Source: Bacillus sp. REN16 (lineage in GTDB: Bacteria > Bacillota > Bacilli > Bacillales > Bacillaceae_L). From it: DNA of 64,000 nt. A model generated the notes under the pieces. The model saw only the letters and a list, made by a program, of their open reading frames with translations. It ran no database searches and had not been told where the DNA came from. Location: positions 1 to 64,000 of the forward strand of contig NZ_JAJFZK010000010.1 in NCBI RefSeq assembly GCF_020731355.1, written 5' to 3'. This document shows, one piece after another, positions 1 through 7,925 of this stretch (the stretch's first letter is position 1; each line of letters begins with the position of its first letter). The position numbers and the translations under genes were made by a program.

Positions 1-1
1 A

Positions 2-316
2 TATGCAATTCCGGAGGAATTTGAAAATAATAGTTGTTTTTTGGAGGATATAAAGTGACTCTTTACACTTTTGTTATATGACCAGATGAATGATTACAGA
101 GTAGTAGTAGAGATAAAAAAAGGAATGATTGGAAGAGAGGCTAAACAGCAAATTAAGCATTATATGAAATTATGTAAGAATGAATTAGGTTATTATAATA
201 TAAAAGGAATAATAGTATGTGCAGGGATACTACCGTATTTTGAAAGTGAGTTGTTGGAAGCAAAAAAGGATAATATATTCGTGAAAACTTTTGGATGGAA
301 CTTTAATATAAAATGA
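2..316 (+). pseudogene. NucS/DUF91-like PD-(D/E)xK nuclease, C-terminal remnant
   Basis: The frame entering from the left edge is interrupted by TGA at 56-58 and stays open in the same frame afterwards to 316. The downstream part has the look of a NucS/DUF91 nuclease domain: LLLYDQ, then VVVEIKKG (the ExK of a PD-(D/E)xK site), a QIKHYM helix and GIIVCAG. The aspartate normally found just before the LLLYD strand is replaced by threonine. No ribosome binding site precedes the TTG at 71. I read it as the broken end of a gene whose start lies outside the window. A sequencing error at the TGA would give an intact gene instead. Confidence 0.45.
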
Positions 317-344
317 AGATTACTTAGATATGGGGGTAAGTTAA

Positions 345-1817
345 TTGGACGCAAGGGGAAGAAGTAGGTTATCTGACCATAAATATAAAAAAGGTAAAAT
401 TATTAGTCCGATGAATTCAATGCTCGGAGATAAACTATTATTAAACTCTTGGACAACTGAAAGATTGCCAGAATATATATGGTTAGGGTTAATCCTACTA
501 AACTATGACAGAAAAAAAGGTTTAGAGATTGGGCAAAAAATTCTTTACTTAATGTCCAAGTTAGAATTAGACTTTTCAAAACCTAAAATTTCTCTTATTA
601 CTAATGCTAATGAACAACAACAAAAGGAAATCTATAAAATTATCTCAAGTTTGGTAGAACCTAACGTATTAGCTCCAATGACGATAATATTGCGTGATGA
701 AGAATATAAACTATTTAATGAATTTTTTTATGATAAAAAATTAACTGTTGATAATAGACTTTCAATTATCAAGGATGCAGTTGAAAAGTTTTATGATCCT
801 CAATCAGACATAACTACAGATTTACGTTATCTGGCTATTTGTCTTCCTTTGTTTAAAGGCGAAATTAAGATATTTGAAGGTTTGAAAGGGATTGATGCAA
901 TCAAAAATTATAGCATGTGTAATCATGATGATGATGAAATGAAACTCTACAGGCCATCCATTAGATCATTTGAAGGTTTCGATCATGAAAAGAAAAACGA
1001 TAGTTTTATTTCTTATTTTTGGACGGAGCTAGGTATGATTACCGATTGTAAACCGATGTTTATAGATTTTAGTAAGAGTAATACAGATGTTGGTATATTT
1101 ATAATAGATACTAAGGATGCTTTCCAACAATTAATGCTAGAAAATAAAGAAAGTCAGTTAGACAGTGCTAAATTTAAAGTTTTAATTGGATCAACAATAT
1201 ATATGATTAAGATAATTGAAGAACTAATCGAAAAGGAATTAGAAAATTCCATTTTGGGTAGACATGGCTTCAGAACAATTTTAGAAGTATACATAATGAT
1301 AAAATATCTAATTAAAAATGAAAATACAAATCCAAACATTTTTTCTGATTATCAGATTTATGGAGTTGGGAAATATAAACACGTTTTGTTAAGAGTGAGA
1401 GAAAGTTCAATTATTAATGAATATAGTCATATTGAGTTACCCATTTTACATGGGATTGTAAATGAACCTATGCTTGAAGAATTTTTAGACATTGATGTAC
1501 GATACTTTGATACACAATCCATTAAAAAGAAGTTTGAATTGGTTGATGAAAATGAATTATATGAAACCTATTATGAATATGATAATAACTTTGTGCATGG
1601 TTTTTGGGGTGCAATACGGGAAAGTTCAATGATCTTTTGTGAAAATCCATTACATAAATACCATACGATCCCAGATATTGACAACTTTCAAAAGTTACCG
1701 AGCGTTGTTTATGATACTGAAAAAGTTTTTAAAAAGCATATAGAAATGTTATCTTGTCAATTTGAAATGCCTGATTGGTATAAACAGAAGTATAAGGAGT
1801 TAAACTATGGAATATAA
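345..1817 (+). CDS. DUF5677-like protein, first gene of a two-gene unit
   Basis: The protein has 490 residues, a TTG start and GGGGG about 8 bases upstream. The function is unknown. The first 50 residues (basic HKYKKGK stretch, then SWTTERLPEYIW) and the C-terminal half (RTILEVYIMIKYL, then HGFWGAIRESS) resemble DUF5677-type proteins as I recall them, an alpha-helical family often met in accessory islands. There is no signal peptide or clear membrane segment, so it is probably cytoplasmic. Its 3' end overlaps the next gene by 11 bases, which indicates co-translation. The gene is very AT-rich compared with the core genes to the right. The nuclease remnant upstream and the GIY-YIG gene downstream make a defence role possible, but nothing in the sequence proves it. 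Confidence 0.6.
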   Translation: MDARGRSRLSDHKYKKGKIISPMNSMLGDKLLLNSWTTERLPEYIWLGLILLNYDRKKGLEIGQKILYLMSKLELDFSKPKISLITNANEQQQKEIYKIISSLVEPNVLAPMTIILRDEEYKLFNEFFYDKKLTVDNRLSIIKDAVEKFYDPQSDITTDLRYLAICLPLFKGEIKIFEGLKGIDAIKNYSMCNHDDDEMKLYRPSIRSFEGFDHEKKNDSFISYFWTELGMITDCKPMFIDFSKSNTDVGIFIIDTKDAFQQLMLENKESQLDSAKFKVLIGSTIYMIKIIEELIEKELENSILGRHGFRTILEVYIMIKYLIKNENTNPNIFSDYQIYGVGKYKHVLLRVRESSIINEYSHIELPILHGIVNEPMLEEFLDIDVRYFDTQSIKKKFELVDENELYETYYEYDNNFVHGFWGAIRESSMIFCENPLHKYHTIPDIDNFQKLPSVVYDTEKVFKKHIEMLSCQFEMPDWYKQKYKELNYGI

Positions 1818-2910
1818 TTTTCCGACATTAAATAGGATCCAGAGACAATACGCTGACTTATTAACTAAATATCAGCCATTTGTAATAAAAGAGGAATTGA
1901 GTTCAGGCACTATATTGAAAATAATAGATGAAATCGAAATCTTTTGGCGTAGAAAATTGGATTTGCTTATTTACGGAAATGAAAAGAGAGATAGTTCTAC
2001 TGAGAGTCTATTATTATCTGGGGCTGTATATTTAGATATAGAAGAGTTCGAACATTATTATTTCAAGTTATTTGGGGATTATCATGCTATTTCAGATCCT
2101 TTGTTGAAGATGGAACCGTTTTTTAGAATGCCCGATAACAAATTCGTGGATGAAAATTCAATAAGGATCTTCAAAACCGCTTTTCAAGATACATTAAATA
2201 TTTTAAATAATACTCATAACACTATCCAAATCCTACCCACAAGAGAAATGTTATTAAAATATGAAACTAACAAAAGTGAGTTAATAGAAAAGTTCTATTG
2301 GGTTTTTATTTCCAGTATACTTAAAACCGATATTGCGGGAAAACAGGAATTCTACGAGAAATTCAATACAATATCAGATATTGAGAGTCAATTAGATGAT
2401 TTCATTTTGAAGAACCTTATATATATTGATTCTAAAGACACTGATTTAGACCTAGAACAACGTTGTGAAAGGTATAAACACGAATATACACAATTTAAGG
2501 GTATTTCTAATATTGATATTTTTAATATAGCAACTTTTTCTTATGTGGCACAAACAATAGATATATTATTAACAAATCTAGCATTGGGTTTTACTCCATA
2601 TATCAGACATGATGTTACATTTAGATACTTTTTACTTTTAAAAGATACCTTTAATGACGACGAACAGACAAGACTAATGATTGAAAAGTCTATTATTATA
2701 AATATTATGTATAATACAATACCATTAGAGCTACTTACTAAACATAAATATGAGGAATATATTAAGTTGCTAAAAGGTGAAAAACTTTTAGATAAGGTCC
2801 TGGCTAAATTAAAGGAACTTAATGTGAATATCATATATCATGGTGGAGTAAAGAGAGCTCAAGAAATAATCCTTGAAGAAGTAAATAAAGTATTGCTTAA
2901 CCAAGGGTAA
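1807..2910 (+). CDS. Unknown protein, partner of the DUF5677-like gene
   Basis: The protein has 367 residues. The ATG at 1807 follows AAGGAG by 7 bases, inside the end of the preceding gene. I do not recognise a family. The protein looks mostly helical and soluble, with charged helices throughout and a C-terminal segment containing NIIYHGGVKRAQE. No catalytic motif stands out. The tight overlap and shared base composition say it works with the protein before it, perhaps as the second subunit of a two-component island system. A rho-independent terminator follows at 2970-3002, so the unit is bicistronic unless the nuclease remnant upstream is also transcribed with it. Confidence 0.6.
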   Translation: MEYNFPTLNRIQRQYADLLTKYQPFVIKEELSSGTILKIIDEIEIFWRRKLDLLIYGNEKRDSSTESLLLSGAVYLDIEEFEHYYFKLFGDYHAISDPLLKMEPFFRMPDNKFVDENSIRIFKTAFQDTLNILNNTHNTIQILPTREMLLKYETNKSELIEKFYWVFISSILKTDIAGKQEFYEKFNTISDIESQLDDFILKNLIYIDSKDTDLDLEQRCERYKHEYTQFKGISNIDIFNIATFSYVAQTIDILLTNLALGFTPYIRHDVTFRYFLLLKDTFNDDEQTRLMIEKSIIINIMYNTIPLELLTKHKYEEYIKLLKGEKLLDKVLAKLKELNVNIIYHGGVKRAQEIILEEVNKVLLNQG

Positions 2911-2969
2911 ATATTATCATTTATTACCGCCCTTAAAAACCGCTAAAATTACTCTGAATATACAGGTTT

Positions 2970-3002
2970 AAAAGCACTGCTCATTTCCAGTGCTTTTTTA
3001 TT
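2970..3002 (+). terminator. Rho-independent terminator
   Basis: An 8-bp stem AAGCACTG/CAGTGCTT with an 8-base loop is followed by a run of T. It closes the two-gene unit. Confidence 0.8.
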
Positions 3003-3107
3003 TTTGTAGATATTTTTCTTGGAAAACCCACTTGATTGTTATATACTATATTTAACAATTTTAGTTAAGGAAAGTGTACCTAAATGAAATATCATGGGGG
3101 AAACATT

Positions 3108-4112
3108 ATGGTTAATTTTAATAGTTATGAACACTTTAAAAAGTATTGTTTTAAAATTGCTCATAATAAAGAAATTAAATTAACAAAAAAGCATTATCTT
3201 GCTTTTGATGCGTTTGAAGAAGTACCAGAATTTCTATCAGAATTAAAATTAAGTAATAAGATTGATTATAAAGAGGATCCTCTGATAAATATAGTAAACT
3301 TATTTAAAGATAATAAAATTGATGAAGCCACAAACACAATGGATTATCTTAGTAGAAAAATAACTGCTTTCGAACAAGGAAATGTTGATATATACTATGT
3401 TTTTACATCTTTTCAAAGTATGTTGGGGATAAATGTTACATTTACCGAGGAGTTCATATCTTCTATTAATATTAATGACCGATTTTTTCCATCTAAAATT
3501 AGAGCACTTGAAATAGTTAAAGCAACAGAAAAAATATATTCTATTACTGCTAATGGTTTAGAAGGAAATAATGTATACGGTATTTATTTTATTTATGACA
3601 AAGATGGTAACATTGCTTATATAGGAAAAAGCTCCAGTAATGCAGTTACTAGGAGCTTTAGTTCAGTAAGTGAGCGTGGATTATTGGATTTCTCAAAAAT
3701 AGAGATTAGGGGAACAAAAACAAAATCAGATATAGCTATATATGAAGCATATTATATCTCAAAATATAAACCTAAATGTAATAACGACTTAGTTTTTGAG
3801 GATGAAACATCTTTATCATTACCTGATTTAGAGGTTGTAAAAGAATTCAAGAGAGATGAAAATGATTACTTTGACTATAATTACACTTATTATAGAAGTT
3901 CTTCTTGTGATGTGAAAGATATCCTACCAAAATTAGGTGATACGTTCTTTGTAGATAATGAAAAAAATAGAATGTTATTAGAGAGTAATGGTATATTTGA
4001 TAAATATACCATGAAATCAAAGGGCTATGAAAAGTGTACAAATGAAATGAGGCAAAAAGGATATATGGCAGTTTCCGAAATGAAGTGGTATTTAAGTCAA
4101 AAGGAAAAATAA
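3108..4112 (+). CDS. GIY-YIG nuclease domain protein
   Basis: The protein has 334 residues. The ATG at 3108 is preferred over the in-frame ATG at 3084 because GGGGGAA lies just before it. A GIY-YIG nuclease core spans roughly residues 155-235: VYGIYFIY is the first strand, IAYIGKSS is the second, an arginine follows (VTRSF), and a metal-type glutamate sits in IYEAYYISKYKPKCN. The first 150 residues are an unrecognised, lysine-rich helical domain, and the last 90 are unrecognised too. The gene stands alone between two intergenic gaps and is AT-rich like its left neighbours. A role in restriction, mobile-element cleavage or homing is possible. The domain call is firm; the role is not. Confidence 0.75.
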   Translation: MVNFNSYEHFKKYCFKIAHNKEIKLTKKHYLAFDAFEEVPEFLSELKLSNKIDYKEDPLINIVNLFKDNKIDEATNTMDYLSRKITAFEQGNVDIYYVFTSFQSMLGINVTFTEEFISSININDRFFPSKIRALEIVKATEKIYSITANGLEGNNVYGIYFIYDKDGNIAYIGKSSSNAVTRSFSSVSERGLLDFSKIEIRGTKTKSDIAIYEAYYISKYKPKCNNDLVFEDETSLSLPDLEVVKEFKRDENDYFDYNYTYYRSSSCDVKDILPKLGDTFFVDNEKNRMLLESNGIFDKYTMKSKGYEKCTNEMRQKGYMAVSEMKWYLSQKEK

Positions 4113-4278
4113 CAAAGGAAATATCTTACGAACTACACTGTTATAAATACATAAAGAGTGAGTTCCTTGGATATATACCTAATTCACCTATTCTAGTGTA
4201 TCCTCTTCTGGAATGCGAATCTTATATGAAAATGGGTATAAGATTTATTATTTTATAAAATTGATAGGATGTGTAATT

Positions 4279-4683
4279 ATGTATTTAAAATCTTTTATTG
4301 AACAAGATATTGCAACAATAAATGCAGTTGAAACGCTAGTTAAATCTAAAGATGAAAAGAGAGCAATTGAAGAGATAGATAAGTTAAAGGAAACCCCTTC
4401 TATAGAAATGGAAAAGGTGAAAAAGGTCTTATTACTTCAAAAGCAGGACTATAACTTAACAAACGGGTTAGTGGCTACATTCATAGCTATCATCGCTATT
4501 TTCCTATCAATTGTGGAAATAGATATTCCATGGATTGATGATATAGCAATATTCGCAGTTATAGCATTGATAGTTATATTTTTCATACTAAAGCAGTTCT
4601 TTCCATTGGTAGATAAGTTAAATAGAACAGAGCAACGTAATAAGAAAATTGACTATTTGATTTGGCTGATAGAAAAAGAATAG
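4279..4683 (+). CDS. Small membrane protein with two transmembrane segments
   Basis: The protein has 134 residues from the ATG at 4279, chosen over an upstream in-frame ATG at 4213 because AGGATG precedes it. A charged N-terminal half (about 60 residues, predicted helices rich in K and E) is followed by two adjacent hydrophobic segments (LVATFIAIIAIFLSIV and IAIFAVIALIVIFFIL) and a short charged tail. I do not recognise the family. The two-helix hairpin with a cytoplasmic helical head is a layout also seen in island effector membrane proteins, but no function can be assigned. Confidence 0.5.
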   Translation: MYLKSFIEQDIATINAVETLVKSKDEKRAIEEIDKLKETPSIEMEKVKKVLLLQKQDYNLTNGLVATFIAIIAIFLSIVEIDIPWIDDIAIFAVIALIVIFFILKQFFPLVDKLNRTEQRNKKIDYLIWLIEKE

Positions 4684-5050
4684 GCTAAATAATTTTCGGG
4701 ATTTTACGATAATTAATTTAATAGAAAAATAAAGCAAGTAAATTGTACTTACCTGCTTTACACTTTTTATCCTATATTACGCAAATTTTACGCAAGTATT
4801 TTCAAAACCTTATTAAATCAATGCTTTTACCGCCATTTCGACCCCGACCACCAGTATCTATACCAAAAAAACGACGTTTCCAACAGGAACGTCGTTTTTT
4901 ACGTGTAAGGGGTTATATCTTACTTTTTAGAGCCTCGAGATTTCGGTGCCTGACTTCTGGTGCGCCACACTAGAGGTCATTCATAATGTGAGTTGGACAA
5001 ATAACAGCTGAATGATTTATTCAATCTAGAAACATCTCAGGTACTCCTAA
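4684..5050. other. Intergenic region, island junction, no intact gene
   Basis: There is no credible coding frame. The stretch holds a bidirectional terminator (4865-4900) and decayed sequence with many stops on both strands. On the minus strand a short basic frame ends near 4921, but it could not be assigned to a family. The change from very AT-rich sequence to the Bacillus-typical composition happens here, which fits an old insertion boundary. Confidence 0.5.
4865..4900. terminator. Bidirectional rho-independent terminator
   Basis: The stem ACGACGTT/AACGTCGT has a run of A on its left and a run of T on its right, so it can end transcripts from both sides: the membrane protein gene on the plus strand and the yvrJ-like gene on the minus strand. 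Confidence 0.8.
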
Positions 5051-5115
5051 TTACGATATACTCTTCTTCGTTTCATATGGCGGGTCAGCCTTCATACTTT
5101 GTGGCAGCATTTGAA
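5051..5115. repeat. yvrJ 3'-end repeat, copy 1
   Basis: These 65 bp match 9080-9144 in the same orientation at 63 positions. Copy 1 is the last third of the intact yvrJ-like gene. The pair brackets the 4-kb nuclease/ADP-ribosyltransferase segment. Confidence 0.9.
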
Positions 5116-5224
5116 TCGAGTCAATGACACTATCAAGCTTCGTTTCGATCCGATCCAATAGATAGAATGTCACGACGACGGGAAAGCCCACCTCTTGAAT
5201 AAAAGGCAATAACTGCTCCACCAA
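5051..5224 (-). CDS. yvrJ: YvrJ family small protein
   Basis: This short gene encodes 57 residues. TTG (5224) or the adjacent GTG (5221) follows AGGAAGGAGGAAG. The start reads MVEQLLPFIQEVGFPVVVTF, a hydrophobic helix of the YvrJ type, then LLDRIETKLDSVIDSIQ and a polar tail. YvrJ proteins are small, holin-like membrane peptides usually found downstream of DUF1659 and DUF2922 genes, and a DUF2922 remnant does lie upstream here (5457-5640). Their biochemical role is not established. The 3' part of this gene is present again at 9080 and, shorter, at 15477. Confidence 0.8.
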   Translation of the reverse strand: MVEQLLPFIQEVGFPVVVTFYLLDRIETKLDSVIDSIQMLPQSMKADPPYETKKSIS

Positions 5225-5412
5225 ACTTCCTCCTTCCTCTAAATAAGTAGAGCCAATTCCCTAATAGAGAGCTGGCCCAATTTAAATCAAATATGCCTTG
5301 GCGTATTTGCGCCCGATTTTTAGGCCCACATGAGGTGTGTCACAAAGACGTTGCCACAGGATGTGGCGTTTTTAGTCTTTGATCTTACTGCTTGAAAGGT
5401 TTCCTTTTAAAA

Positions 5413-5441
5413 AATCGTGGCATCCGCCGGAGGCTATAACA
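5413..5441. repeat. Dispersed repeat containing GCATCCGCCGGAGGC
   Basis: The minus strand reads GTTATAGCCTCCGGCGGATG followed by CCAC and a T-rich end. The core is found again on the plus strand at 48161-48194, and a fragment (GGAGGCTATAACG) at 14281. It is a low-copy dispersed element of unknown role. Confidence 0.55.
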
Positions 5442-5456
5442 GTTATTCAACTGGGT

Positions 5457-5640
5457 TCAAACCCACGATGAATAATGTTGTTGTTCTTCCACTGTTTCAA
5501 CATTGCGCTCGACAAGTCGTGCGCCTTCTTTCTCTACAATCGAACCGCCGGATGTGACGAACACATCATCCGATACAATAAGATCAATAGCAGCAGCCTA
5601 TGCAACTGTATCAACAGGTTTAAATTTCAAAGGAGATTAA
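5457..5640 (-). pseudogene. DUF2922-type gene remnant
   Basis: Minus-strand translation upstream of yvrJ gives the C-terminal half of a DUF2922-like protein: AAAIDLIVSDDVFVTSGGS, then IVEKEGARLVERNVETVEEQ. A TAG just before it interrupts the frame, and the N-terminal part is not recognisable. DUF2922 and YvrJ genes are usual neighbours in Bacillus, which supports both calls. It is read as a decayed first gene of the DUF2922-yvrJ pair. Confidence 0.6.
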
Positions 5641-5685
5641 TATTTTGTAATGTTTAGGGAATATACAACAAAAGGCCTAGTCTTT

Positions 5686-5694
5686 TGGTATAAT
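5686..5694 (+). promoter_or_regulatory. Extended -10 promoter element
   Basis: TGGTATAAT is a consensus extended -10 (TGnTATAAT). No good -35 is visible. Transcription would start near 5701, downstream of the first ATG (5697) of the gene it serves, which affects the choice of that gene's start. Confidence 0.5.
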
Positions 5695-5696
5695 AG

Positions 5697-6839
5697 ATGG
5701 TAAATAATTCAAACAATAATAGGGGAGTGAATGTTCGGGAAGATTTTAAACAGCAAATCAAAGGCCTAGGGAGTAGAATTGATAGAATAAAAGGAAATAT
5801 ACAAACAGAGGAAGCAACAAAAACATCACTTATTATGCCCTTAATTCAAGCACTCGGGTACGACATCTTCAACCCTGAGGAGTTAGTTCCAGAGTTTGTT
5901 GCTGATGTAGGCATAAAAAAAGGTGAGAAAATTGATTATGCAATTTTGCAAGCGAACGAGCCTGTAATCCTTATTGAAGCTAAAAGTGTTAATGAACATT
6001 TAACAAAACATGATTCACAGCTTTTTAGGTATTTTGGAACCACTAAAGCAAAATTTGCTATTTTAACAAATGGTATAGAATATAAGTTTTTTACAGATTT
6101 AGAAGAACAAAATAAAATGGATCAAAAGCCATTTTTCGTTATAAATATGTTGGACTTTAAAGATATTGATATTATTGAACTAGCAAAATTTCGTAAAAGT
6201 GACTTTGATGTTGAAAACGTTTTAACTACTGCATCTGAACTAAAGTATACTGGAGAAATAAAAAAATACTTAACCCAACAATGGGAAGATCCTTCAGATG
6301 ATTTTATTAAACTAATCCTTAATGAAATCTATCAAGGAGTAAAAACAAAAAAGGTTATTGATAATTTTAGAGAACTAGTAAAAAAATCTCTAAATCAATT
6401 CGTGAACGAGAAGGTAAACGATAAATTACAAAAGGCATTAAACTCTTCTTCTGAAAATAGTGAAAGTGTCAATACAGTAACAACGGGTGAGGTCGTGAAT
6501 GAAGAAATTGAAAGTGATGATACAAAGACACCTGAAAATGAAATACATACAACTGAAGAAGAAATAGAAGGATATGTACTTGTGAAACTAATTCTTAAGG
6601 AAGAAATTGACCCTACTAGAGTTTTTTATAGAGACAATAAAAGTTATTTTAATGTATTACTGGATGATACGATTAGGAAGTGGGTATGCCGTTTAGGCTT
6701 TAACGGTTCGAATAAGTATATTCAATTAAATGATTCGAACAGGACTTACTATAAAATTGAATCTGTAAATGACATATTAAATTATAAAAATGAGATTTTG
6801 GAGGTTGCAAGACAATTTGATAAAATAGCTGTTAAATAA
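5697..6839 (+). CDS. Type I restriction HsdR N-terminal domain protein, solitary
   Basis: The protein has up to 380 residues. Residues about 15-170 form an HSDR_N-type PD-(D/E)xK nuclease domain: TEEATKTSLIMPLIQALGY, then GEKIDYAIL (acidic residue) and VILIEAKSV (the ExK motif). There is no helicase, and no modification or specificity gene nearby, so this is the stand-alone type common in bacterial genomes, not a full type I system. The C-terminal half has an acidic linker (about 260-300) and an unrecognised domain. ATG 5697 lies within three bases of the -10 element, so the true start is probably a little downstream (GTG 5727 is in frame, though AGGGGA abuts it). The start is therefore uncertain; the family call is good. 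Confidence 0.75.
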   Translation: MVNNSNNNRGVNVREDFKQQIKGLGSRIDRIKGNIQTEEATKTSLIMPLIQALGYDIFNPEELVPEFVADVGIKKGEKIDYAILQANEPVILIEAKSVNEHLTKHDSQLFRYFGTTKAKFAILTNGIEYKFFTDLEEQNKMDQKPFFVINMLDFKDIDIIELAKFRKSDFDVENVLTTASELKYTGEIKKYLTQQWEDPSDDFIKLILNEIYQGVKTKKVIDNFRELVKKSLNQFVNEKVNDKLQKALNSSSENSESVNTVTTGEVVNEEIESDDTKTPENEIHTTEEEIEGYVLVKLILKEEIDPTRVFYRDNKSYFNVLLDDTIRKWVCRLGFNGSNKYIQLNDSNRTYYKIESVNDILNYKNEILEVARQFDKIAVK

Positions 6840-6840
6840 T

Positions 6841-6954
6841 ATGTACATTACGGCTCAATATCTGTTTTTCAGCAGAGAATTAGAAGTCGTAATGAGACAG
6901 GCTGAATTAATGGCTAATCAAGCAGCAGAGAGCAAGGAAGAATTTAACGTATAA
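6841..6954 (+). CDS. Possible 37-residue peptide
   Basis: An ATG one base after the preceding stop opens a 37-codon frame (MYITAQYLFF...; amphipathic, ending KEEFNV) that runs to the next gene. No ribosome binding site is visible, so expression would depend on reinitiation. It is included because the coding look is reasonable and it fills the gap exactly. It may equally be a remnant. Confidence 0.25.
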   Translation: MYITAQYLFFSRELEVVMRQAELMANQAAESKEEFNV

Positions 6955-6972
6955 ATGATTGGGGGTGTCTAT

Positions 6973-7188
6973 GTGTCGGAGTTAAAATATGAAATTACTG
7001 AACAAATTGCGGTTCTTTCAGATTCCTCCAAAGGATGGACAAAAGAACTAAATTTAATTAGCTGGAATGGTCGTGAACCAAAGTACGACATTCGTGATTG
7101 GGCTCCCAATCATGAAAAGATGGGTAAAGGTGTTACTTTGTCAAAAGAAGAACTGGAAAAGCTAGTCGAGGTACTTAAGGTGCTGTGA
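6973..7188 (+). CDS. ydbC: YdbC-like PC4/p15 ssDNA-binding protein
   Basis: The protein has 71 residues from GTG 6973, preceded by GGGGGTG; an ATG at 6955 lies upstream of that site. The sequence is typical of the bacterial PC4-like YdbC family: GWTKELNLISWNGREPKYDI, then RDW and MGKGVTLSKEELEKL. These proteins form dimers that bind single-stranded DNA and are thought to act in transcription or DNA repair. The length equals that of the family. A terminator follows at 7264. The call is secure; the physiological role is known only from family members. Confidence 0.85.
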   Translation: MSELKYEITEQIAVLSDSSKGWTKELNLISWNGREPKYDIRDWAPNHEKMGKGVTLSKEELEKLVEVLKVL

Positions 7189-7263
7189 ATTTATTTGCAA
7201 GTATTAACAATGTTTAAGCATTCCGGAAAGATTTTTCAAAAATATTTATCCGGACCTAAAGAG

Positions 7264-7290
7264 GCAATGGCCAGCTGACCATTGCTTTTT
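7264..7290 (+). terminator. Rho-independent terminator
   Basis: The 7-bp stem GCAATGG/CCATTGC is followed by five T. It closes the PC4-like gene and separates it from the ADP-ribosyltransferase operon. Confidence 0.8.
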
Positions 7291-7342
7291 ATCTTACTAA
7301 TTTTTTTAGTTGTACGGTTGTTTTTTAGAAGGGATGAGGTAT

Positions 7343-7693
7343 ATGGTTCCTGAACTAAACCCAGATTTAATCAATAATTTTAGGGGAAAGGTTCATGATC
7401 ATGACGATTTTATAAGACTATATTTTGCCGACTATAAAACTAAAAACAGTATTGAAGGAAAAGATATCTGGAGTAAGATTTGTGCATGTATGGATTTGTT
7501 ATTATCAGATTTGAAGTCTATAATACCAGCCTACCAAAAAGCAATACAAGAAGTGGAATGGTATGAGGATGATGTATTTGAACTCTTTAATATGCGCTCA
7601 CAAATTCATCTCGATAATCATTATGATTTTTCCAAAGTACTTGAATATGCAGGAGGATCTAGCAATAGCTCTTCTGGAGAAACTTCTTTATGA
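7343..7693 (+). CDS. Unknown small acidic protein, first gene of the ART operon
   Basis: The protein has 116 residues from ATG 7343 (GAAGGG upstream; ATG 7334 is an alternative). It is not recognised. It is acidic and helical, with HDHDDFIRLYFADY near the N-terminus and a Ser/Gly-rich tail. Its stop overlaps the next start as ATGA (7690-7693), a classic coupling. By position it could be a partner, chaperone or immunity factor for the ADP-ribosyltransferase two genes on, but the sequence gives no direct support. Confidence 0.5.
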   Translation: MVPELNPDLINNFRGKVHDHDDFIRLYFADYKTKNSIEGKDIWSKICACMDLLLSDLKSIIPAYQKAIQEVEWYEDDVFELFNMRSQIHLDNHYDFSKVLEYAGGSSNSSSGETSL

Positions 7694-7897
7694 ATATTGA
7701 TTGGACAAGGCTTGTTGCCAAGGTATTTTGCTAATTTGGCTGGCCCTAGTTTATCTTTATTAATTCATGCATTAGATCATGAACGAAATAAAACTAATCC
7801 TAGAAAAATAAAAAAGAAATATGACATTGTACAAATTATAGATGATATTTCCGACCCACCAGTTATTTTAACATTAGGGAACAGCGGAAAGGGTTAA
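7690..7897 (+). pseudogene. Frameshifted gene ending in a P-loop-like motif
   Basis: The ATG at 7690 overlaps the previous stop and follows GGAG at good spacing, but its frame stops after 14 codons (MNIDWTRLVAKVFC). Removing one T from the TTTT run near 7735-7738 joins it to the second frame, giving MNIDWTRLVAKVFANLAGPS and so on to PPVILTLGNSGKG, about 68 residues. The end looks like the beta strand and glycine-rich loop of a Walker A motif without its usual K-T/S, cut off by TAA at 7895-7897. I read it as the N-terminal stub of a P-loop ATPase, frameshifted and truncated. An assembly error in the T run is possible. Confidence 0.5.
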
Positions 7898-7925
7898 TAG
7901 CAATATAGAGAGGGGGTTCCAAAGA

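Noticed and set aside
4743-4973. Open frame of 76 codons on the plus strand
   Set aside because: It runs straight through the terminator at 4865-4900, has no ribosome binding site and an arginine/proline-rich translation without protein character.
5475-5657. Open frame of 60 codons on the plus strand
   Set aside because: It is the antisense of the DUF2922 remnant, which has clear family features.
5697-6839. Complete type I restriction system
   Set aside because: There is only an HsdR N-terminal nuclease domain; no helicase motifs and no hsdM or hsdS gene in the window.
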